Shown one piece after another: positions 47,901-52,059 of a stretch of 52,059 nucleotides of DNA. The position numbers were made by a program, and so were the translations under genes. How positions within the stretch are numbered: the first letter of the stretch is position 1; each line of letters starts with the position of its first letter. The DNA lies in the NCBI GenBank assembly GCA_001839685.1, contig MLAK01000702.1, positions 1 to 52,059 on the forward strand, read 5' to 3'. This stretch comes from Tritrichomonas foetus. Its lineage: Eukaryota > Parabasalia > Tritrichomonadida > Tritrichomonadidae. The notes beneath the pieces were generated by a model. That model was not told the DNA's origin, did not search any database, and worked only from the letters and a program-made list of their open reading frames with translations.

Positions 47901-50441
47901 ATATTGGATTGGAGGTGGGAACTTAGAAAACATTGTTTCAATCATTTGTGGTGAGCGTTTTTGGATATACTCAACCATCTGTTCAGTTAATTGATCATTT
48001 GATGCTTCAAAGAAGCGTTGTTTACCAATATATTGGCACAAACTCTCAAATAATGTATTAATGTCATCATCTGTTGGGTTAGGATTTCTCTTAATTGATT
48101 CAAAAATTATATCTACTCCTATTTTAAATCCACCAACGAGCACATAAGCATTTTTCTTTTTCGTATTTAAATTTTGTAAAGATAAACGGCAGGCAATTCC
48201 TGGAATTTTTCCAAGTAAAAACCTTAAATTTTGATCTTTTGGTGATAATCGCGGTAAAGGTGCAGTTAAAGCAGCAACAAAGTTACTTTGAACTGGCTCC
48301 TTTAAACTCGCAGTCCATTGTGCAAAGTTTCGAGATGTATAATTATATAATGTTGGAATAGCAGTGGATATTTTGCTTGGTGATTCAATTGCAGGAAGAA
48401 AAAGTTGTACCCATGATTCAACAAATTTTTGTGGAACATTGCACAGTGGAAATAAAAAAAGCGACAAAAGAGAAACAACATCTTTCATTGCAGGATCCTC
48501 ACTTAAAGTTTGAAGAACATTATTCATGAGAAAAGGGGATGATGAAATAATTCTAATCAATGGCTCATATCTGGTGGATTTATGTGTAAAATAGGAATGA
48601 AACATTGTTAATAAAAGCTCAAAAATCATCGAGTTATTTGAAGTGATCGCCTGTATTATAAATCTATAAAGATCAGCGCACATACTACTTTGTTGATTTT
48701 GAACTTGGACTTCATCTGAAAAGGCACTTTGATAAACAATACGGGTAATATCAAGAAGTGCTGAAGGTGGTGTTGGTAACATTAATTCATCAAAATGATC
48801 GGCAAGAGTAGAAAAGAATATTGCTTGGAAATCATATAAATGATGACACTCTTGCATTTTCATAAAAAATACACGATGAAAATTTCGATGTGGTTGACGA
48901 GGAAGTAAATCTAGCATTGTCAATGACATTATATAATGGAATAATGTTGGATGAAGTGAAGCTAATGTTTTTACAAAAAAAGAAAATATTTGTGACATTT
49001 TATCTTGGAATTTTTTCAAATGAAGCTGATGTAAAATAACTGATGATAAAGAAAATTCACCATCATTCGAGCTTCCAATAGAACCGACTAAATCAAGTAG
49101 GTAACAATTATATTTAACTAAACGAATCAAAAGATTGACACGTAGTGTATATGAATGAGGTGGCATTTGTTGCATCATTGATTCTGCTTGAAATAATTGG
49201 TAAATTAATACAATAATTTGTTTATTTACTTCAAGCCATGAATCGACTTTAAATGATTGATCATTTTTACTAAAATCTAGTGATGATAAATCAAGTCGAA
49301 TGATTTCTAAACTCGCTGTTAAGTTTTCTAATAAAGAATTATGAATATTTGGGTTTTCTTTCAATAAATCAGTAGAAATTAAATTTCGAATAATTTCGCC
49401 AACAGCAGAAATTGTTAAAATATTTCCATGGAAAGATGTAACTAAATTCCAAAGCTTGGGTAAAATATTCATTAAATAATTTGGTATTTTTGGTTTAATT
49501 CGAGATAGCCAAACAGCAACAGTTTTCAAATAAAATGATACTCTTTTACTTTGTAGTAATGGTTTTTGAATAAAAATTGGAAAATAACGAACGAGAAGGT
49601 GCATTATTTTCTTAGTATATTCATCCGGTCTATATGGATTATCTAATTGAATTATTGCACATGCCACCATTAGATAATTCTGAAAAATATGAGCAAATGC
49701 AATTTCATCAGATGAAAGAATCTCGTCAAGTCTTAAAACATATGATATTGTGTTATTTGTTAACTGCGGGAATTTAATAATTAAGCGTGAACATAATCTG
49801 AGAGATTTTGCGACAATTGTTTCAAGATTATCGAAAAAAATTTCTTTACGTGAATAGTTCATTCCAGCAATTGCAACATTAATTAATACATCAATAAATT
49901 GAGGGACATGAACAGATTGTGGAACGATAGAAAATAAATTAGGTAATGAATAAATAATGGTTAAATATAAATTTGGATCAACCATTAATATATTTTGTAA
50001 AGTTGAGTTAACAAATCCTAATGACCAATCTATTAATTCTTTACAGCGTTCACTTCGAGGTGATGATATAAAATGATCTATCAAAAAAACATATGCTTGC
50101 TGTTGTGCAGAAGAAGAAGAAGGATTCGGATTCATCAAATATAGAAATGCAATATCTTCAAGTTGCTTTGCCAAGTTGCTATTTAGTGAAGAATGTCTAA
50201 AAAATCGCAAGGCTCGGAGAAGTCGTTTTTGATAGTGCTGATTAACATATGACAAATTCGATGAGCGAGCAAACATTGATAAATGCATCTGAAAAAATTG
50301 AACGAGATTATAAATATTTTGAGATAATTCTGCGTCGACTGCATAGAGTAGAAAATCTTCGATTTCGTCAATAACATCATCTGTTAGATCGGGAAAGGGA
50401 CCAGAACCAAACAAATTGAAGGAGGATCGCTGTTCGGTCAT
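41973..50441 (-). CDS. TRRAP/Tra1-like PIKK-family pseudokinase
   Basis: 2822 aa in one uninterrupted frame. Most of the protein is helical HEAT/TPR solenoid, followed by a FAT region (about 2000-2400) and a degenerate PI3K-like kinase domain in the last 400 residues. In that domain FIFLRQSFASYFAVFSYLHFIF matches TRRAP's FRQRFTTYLALMSFCEYVF, and PPFVMHGTFAASWQITADSI matches its VSGPLTASMIAVA region. The DRN and DFG catalytic motifs of active PIKKs are absent, as in TRRAP/Tra1. The C-terminus NVMNAQPVGYAWI is a FATC-like end close to the family's AWHPWL. It should be the activator-binding scaffold of SAGA and/or NuA4. It is about 900 residues shorter than yeast Tra1. The start ATG at 50441 sits in a GC-richer promoter. 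Confidence 0.85.
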   Translation of the reverse strand: MTEQRSSFNLFGSGPFPDLTDDVIDEIEDFLLYAVDAELSQNIYNLVQFFQMHLSMFARSSNLSYVNQHYQKRLLRALRFFRHSSLNSNLAKQLEDIAFLYLMNPNPSSSSAQQQAYVFLIDHFISSPRSERCKELIDWSLGFVNSTLQNILMVDPNLYLTIIYSLPNLFSIVPQSVHVPQFIDVLINVAIAGMNYSRKEIFFDNLETIVAKSLRLCSRLIIKFPQLTNNTISYVLRLDEILSSDEIAFAHIFQNYLMVACAIIQLDNPYRPDEYTKKIMHLLVRYFPIFIQKPLLQSKRVSFYLKTVAVWLSRIKPKIPNYLMNILPKLWNLVTSFHGNILTISAVGEIIRNLISTDLLKENPNIHNSLLENLTASLEIIRLDLSSLDFSKNDQSFKVDSWLEVNKQIIVLIYQLFQAESMMQQMPPHSYTLRVNLLIRLVKYNCYLLDLVGSIGSSNDGEFSLSSVILHQLHLKKFQDKMSQIFSFFVKTLASLHPTLFHYIMSLTMLDLLPRQPHRNFHRVFFMKMQECHHLYDFQAIFFSTLADHFDELMLPTPPSALLDITRIVYQSAFSDEVQVQNQQSSMCADLYRFIIQAITSNNSMIFELLLTMFHSYFTHKSTRYEPLIRIISSSPFLMNNVLQTLSEDPAMKDVVSLLSLFLFPLCNVPQKFVESWVQLFLPAIESPSKISTAIPTLYNYTSRNFAQWTASLKEPVQSNFVAALTAPLPRLSPKDQNLRFLLGKIPGIACRLSLQNLNTKKKNAYVLVGGFKIGVDIIFESIKRNPNPTDDDINTLFESLCQYIGKQRFFEASNDQLTEQMVEYIQKRSPQMIETMFSKFPPPIQYSALFLRQKYGKTIDDVMVDDAEDFLQHISTLCFSKATAQHALHIISLFLDCVDGKNILVRINIALLHAAQYDRDSSLKIISEQILTRDFSGNQELLGELANQYRSASMVTVTDIRRNAMKALKIIEVKYGSPNLMDASRKALFKDIVQMLQRNTVCVRFEFIFSKPFYDVPDPIDLMKRLLEFLRERPPPIIPNEVQKMFRKLRCIDPSINLFLNTTFIVKMVAKLITVAEKANSQTWGMVIGTLKDEKLRQFIPYFVKQVKKEAKRINKTVFLSLPGDISSLVQIMGNVLPPTPEDVKVLRLFLELAPLGPQHMMIQFIQWVTNAIHSIQHSLSNFSFYDNIKKTLFENSIKEIFKLTRRLRQIDQNTDVSMICQAFIDLHLYCETSFIPLNTHFRYFVNSWPYELSQVLLFNFKKGWNIDLYLCVLRILEDPNVPLFRHSILDQIIANMKTLFVFVIQNSQKELDIILSRALNCICTIVETLDFNQFDLKQALQVTKKLLNMIKNKVSHILPSLLCKYIQILVPIRFANEINSNSLLYSYFKNKLMPFFISSIQLFQHPMFNRRFLEFMKLMDENHRKELYSLLPSPSESKSILINQLLCDKYENFPENEKIKADFANYMKTPSFRVLILNYSAAHLASNKGIEVVDLKDTPILTMCNDIYALAIHNKLRNIESIKSPSRFFPIIKTLSDLDSRVDGLQSALAERLDITPYMLKSSLLCFRHLGQQNCMIDHTSRAITQFILGFSSTMLSSANDKQLEMQFIFVMPHVFNQLLNVRPACQRLFELLLSTVVLVLTKMPDCTTMAQLIPSKMSQLIPYIDFNQVDVNLLTSLKEKLSERPNSESTNQTKMKFLLQLIPVISQLLFTKGSSFFPYCLLPGEFFLKNMNYTKDLISLYQKALREAFMVSGYQISIKVIKDMYEYLKNISSTISKPLTSPFATIACWINEISKDSKLTETLKVFLEILKPVTSTQLFIDLSELKQPLHPIVSSFILTLLEEEYSYMIPLVSSINAVKTLTIKQSIDLSNDCWRMDWHALTPDSHIIAFIRLLLPDELKNSIQYFTENEMKSIISIILNTNPLSADFPRFMQYYLHFFPRSTLSECFVITKPNSSKPPLPSLPLYENIALLESYNLSEDAYGLLKDASPHYLNACSFHQISQFKAAKFNYLKAMNEDHSMYFYGLTELRSIDINLSLPTNKKLMNKILSTKKENSFPDIKLPFFQDTRTNFDSNQSQNYSGNKLTSFISRSHIPFLLHSSLTYEAHLSLKIMQQPENVKNYIDDLTKTSDVMWIEVLDRQMMMASNFVWRLTILNDLLTNEQVMQSDQLQGKIKDSINLNLNMISHLLSQSGATREALRHFKDAPRPKNIFTSIQNYPRIAHFLSHNVDCRSEAFRNLRSSCGLLMRDFIIVNPNGSKWLKMLFQMFIRFHNFIDQQACFHRLLMELNSADVFEGQLYIAMMLCLFKKNPNLIGLLDQEFPNLNENVRLSLLRWLPQLVTNTQIPDNLLNGLIRINPNIFIITFDDMVYSKISCDDPNVKNMKLKLESNNYYKMNNMLKDASAIHEYRAGMSWVKQCEKDIERLDRTVKAHKMLYDSLSHDIPQEKLDELDFTSKKELFVFCEQNPPVFTTDVVITQYSSFAGFKFPSSKAVINVFMEADGSGEAELRFVTMKGESKSLHIVSPEIYCLNQKERMFIETVGRIIEKHVASHTRSKCTYYPHSFHVHEKLMVIDSHSFSSLHGAIQPFSAVKRVIQAATATEEDQENDDSPTVCVMKKQLSIPEDRLFWWLVQGAEGSKIDFIFLRQSFASYFAVFSYLHFIFRSQLPSIPSIMLFKDRQKVCIPDFFGILQPIVTSTRYLIKTRQIDGMLPPFVMHGTFAASWQITADSISIHKDRLKIILSSLIQPDPYQQQQRASPILRRAAAILSSMTRLDKIASVHMTEETDKCDDVFPFMLMDHLIQNSSNVMNAQPVGYAWI

Positions 50442-50575
50442 TCACCCCGCGCAAAAAATGAAACCGTTCTGAAATGGGGCGTAGAATTTTCACCTGCGCG
50501 TTTTCCTCCCTCGAAAATTGAGAGAAAATATGAGCAGAAATAAACGGTTCTTAAACGGTCATATTTTTTGCTTGA

Positions 50576-50601
50576 TGTTTCGGACGCGGAACTCCTAAAC
50601 A
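50576..50601. repeat. hairpin with loop CGCGGAAC, copy 1
   Basis: TGTTTCGGA / TCCTAAACA, eight pairs and one C.T mismatch, around the 8-nt loop CGCGGAAC (50585-50592). Confidence 0.6.
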
Positions 50602-50698
50602 CCTCGCAAAAAATATACAGTGCTCCTTATGATTTTGGACTTAGTTGTGTTTGTGAATCCTTGTGACCAAGTCTCAAGCAATCTTACCTTCAATTTGT

Positions 50699-50724
50699 TA
50701 TTTTGGACGCGGAACTCCAAAACA
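50699..50724. repeat. hairpin with loop CGCGGAAC, copy 2
   Basis: TATTTTGGA / TCCAAAACA around the same loop (50708-50715). Relative to copy 1, the mismatch at the sixth stem position is repaired to T-A, while the second position becomes A.C. It lies 123 bp from copy 1. Confidence 0.6.
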
Positions 50725-51413
50725 GCAGATAGGGAAGTAGCAAAAGGCTTGCCATGAGCTCGCAGATTTAGACGAAGCCAGATCAGAATCCGCGGTAAAA
50801 CGGAATATGACATTGAAATTCCTCATTTCTCCTTGGAAAATCACTGAAGCTAAACCAAAAAATCAATAGTGATTGACAGTCAAACCAGAAAATATTGACA
50901 AGGTGTCTCCTTTCTGTACATTTAATCATCTTAATGATGCGTTCCTCGGAAAGCTCCCTGTGAGCAATTAGTATTCGCAAATTGCTTCAATCTTTCTAAC
51001 AGGAAGAAATACCGCGACTAATTTAACCTTCAAAATATTACACATTAACGAGAAATGTGTTTCCAAGAGCTCAGCGACAAAAACAATAAAAAAAATCGTG
51101 ACTTGTTAAAGATTCTTAGCTAAAAAACTCATGACTTACAAATAATTTTGATTTTGCATTTTTTTTATATTTTGACTTTTTTTCCTTTTTTATTCATTTT
51201 CAATTTTATTAAAACAACCTGTCTATTTATATTGAGTGATTCTTGATTCCAAGAAAAATGATGAAATAATAATGATCTTTTTTAGTATACAATAATTTTT
51301 CATTTTTTCAATATATTATCATGTATATTCTCTATTTAATTTAAATATGTTATTCAATTGTCGAAATGATCCTAGCATAACAAGATAAAAATGTTTTAAA
51401 AATTGGACCATCT

Positions 51414-51495
51414 GCGCGATTTCCTCCCTCCCTTTATTAAAATGTTCGTATTTCTTGTATCGTACTTTTTCTTAGAGGGAGGGAGGAAATCGCGC
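51414..51495. repeat. perfect 20-bp inverted repeat
   Basis: GCGCGATTTCCTCCCTCCCT (51414-51433) and its exact complement (51476-51495) are separated by 42 bp. It could form a strong hairpin or cruciform. Its right arm is also the right arm of the 1-kb inverted repeat. Confidence 0.85.
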
Positions 51496-51960
51496 TGGTG
51501 CTTCCATTTGTTCATATCTTTTGGTGTATTAAATTCTAGAGAAAAAAAAATTGTATATTTTCTTATTAGTATCTGTAGTATATAATTCATATATAGGAAT
51601 AAAAAATAAACATGTGAAATATGTAATTCGGAAAATTTTCATCACCTATAGGAATAGAATGAAATATATGTGTTTCCAAATGCACCAATAAGAATTTGTA
51701 TTGTAATACTTGAGGTAAAATAATTTACTGAGAGTGGGAAAGTTTTTCAAATCTGATGCAAAAATATAAGAAGAAGATGTCCCAACAAAGAATGTAACGG
51801 CACAAACACAAAAATAAATTTTGAAACAAATGAATACCGCATAGAATTATCAAGCAGCCTAAATAATGATGTAGTAGATGATATCAGAAAAAAATTTTGT
51901 ATTTAGAAAAATGAATAAATAACTTGATTAACAAATATATAATTTAATCAAAGAAGAAAG

Positions 51961-52059
51961 AAGTTTCTAAATGAAGAAAGAAGAAGCTAAATTATGAAAG
52001 AAGAAACTAAATGAAGAAATAAGAAGTTAAATGAAGAAATAAGAAGTTAAATGAAGAAA
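51961..52059. repeat. 20-bp tandem repeat reaching the window end
   Basis: Five units of AAGAAGTTAAATGAAGAAAT or variants, at 51961, 51981, 52001, 52021 and 52041. The last two are identical as far as the window runs, and divergence increases leftward. The array continues beyond the window. Confidence 0.85.

Larger units (their letters stand above)
50491..51500. repeat. 1-kb segment bounded by 22-nt inverted repeats
   Basis: CACC-T-GCGCG-T-TTTCCTCCCTC at 50491-50512 is matched in inverse orientation by 51479-51500, which reads back as CACC-A-GCGCG-A-TTTCCTCCCTC: 20 of 22 positions agree. The 1,010-bp span holds no transposase frame. It may be a nonautonomous (MITE-like) element with terminal inverted repeats, or repeated regulatory sites. 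I saw no clear target-site duplication. Confidence 0.5.
50442..52059. other. gene-free right end with repeats and hairpins
   Basis: Upstream region of TRRAP and beyond. No coding frame is convincing; short frames at 50595-50813, 50783-50980 and 51396-51590 follow from the inverted repeats. The first 550 bp are less AT-rich than the rest. Structures found are an inverted repeat pair flanking about 1 kb, a nested perfect 20-bp palindrome, twin hairpins, and a terminal 20-bp tandem repeat, all listed separately. Confidence 0.6.

Noticed and set aside
50595..50980. Short minus-strand frames upstream of TRRAP
   Set aside because: They run through the twin hairpins, have no homology I recognise, and are not preceded by an initiator-like motif in a useful place.
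51396..51590. Overlapping 60-64 codon frames on both strands
   Set aside because: Produced by the inverted repeat, which reads alike on both strands (both contain FLPP..).
1..52059. CRISPR arrays, prokaryotic operons or ribosome binding sites
   Set aside because: All clear genes are eukaryotic, each separately transcribed; the only regular repeats are 20-21 bp tandem arrays without spacers.
1..52059. Spliceosomal introns of trichomonad type (GTATGT with ACTAACACACAG)
   Set aside because: No such pair was seen by eye, and every recognised protein is complete in one frame.

Overview
This window looks like nuclear DNA of a parabasalid protist, most probably a trichomonad close to Tritrichomonas or Trichomonas. 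The evidence is strongly AT-rich DNA, long uninterrupted eukaryotic reading frames without visible introns (one of about 8.5 kb), very short leaders with a TCA-centred initiator-like motif just upstream of many ATGs, and characteristic families: Sel1-repeat kinases, Pmp-like surface proteins and repeated MRH-type receptors. Species is an inference from style and content; no database was searched.

Layout. 1-7 kb: a three-repeat MRH-like membrane receptor (minus), a UBE2Q-type E2 (plus), one or two small doubtful genes, a decayed GTTCA/GTTCC-rich repetitive tract (5.04-5.79 kb), and a strongly hairpinned, T-run-terminated segment (6.38-6.58 kb) that may be an unannotated non-coding RNA. 6.8-13.8 kb, all minus: an ERMP1-like M28 metallopeptidase, a USP7-architecture protein whose catalytic triad is replaced, and an ERK-type MAP kinase with SEY in place of TEY. 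14.6-17.5 kb: tRNA-Leu(AAG), a class 3 lipase (plus) and an inositol-polyphosphate 5-phosphatase (minus). 18.5-26.4 kb: a WDR60-like WD40 protein, two adjacent coiled-coil genes, a small secreted protein, a Ser/acid-rich low-complexity protein (plus) and an SLC13/DASS transporter. 26.9-30.3 kb: a large kinase, Sel1-repeat and UBR-like zinc finger fusion (plus). 31-38.2 kb: a short divergent actin-related protein, ICMT (plus), a WDR55/Jip5-like protein, a Pmp-like membrane protein, a Swi5-like recombination factor and a C2-like protein ending in CFC (plus). 38.5-50.4 kb, all minus: Nup93/Nic96-like nucleoporin, Gemin2/SIP1-like factor and a compact TRRAP/Tra1 pseudokinase. 50.4-52.06 kb: no gene seen, but inverted repeats, two hairpins sharing a loop, and a 20-bp tandem repeat running off the end.

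The genes are ordinary unlinked eukaryotic units, each with its own promoter, rather than an operon or gene cluster. Shared themes are ubiquitin (E2, USP7-like, UBR-like finger), membrane trafficking and lipid signalling (MRH receptor, 5-phosphatase, lipase, ICMT, C2 protein), and nuclear functions (Nup93, TRRAP, Gemin2, Swi5). Several proposed starts differ from the longest possible frame because the first codon of that frame is TTG or GTG; in those cases I moved the start to the first sensible ATG, usually just downstream of a TCA motif.

The points I find most worth checking are the triad-less USP7 homologue, the hairpin array at 6.38-6.58 kb, the inverted-repeat architecture upstream of TRRAP, the kinase-Sel1-UBR fusion, and the Swi5 protein with an apparent N-terminal winged helix.
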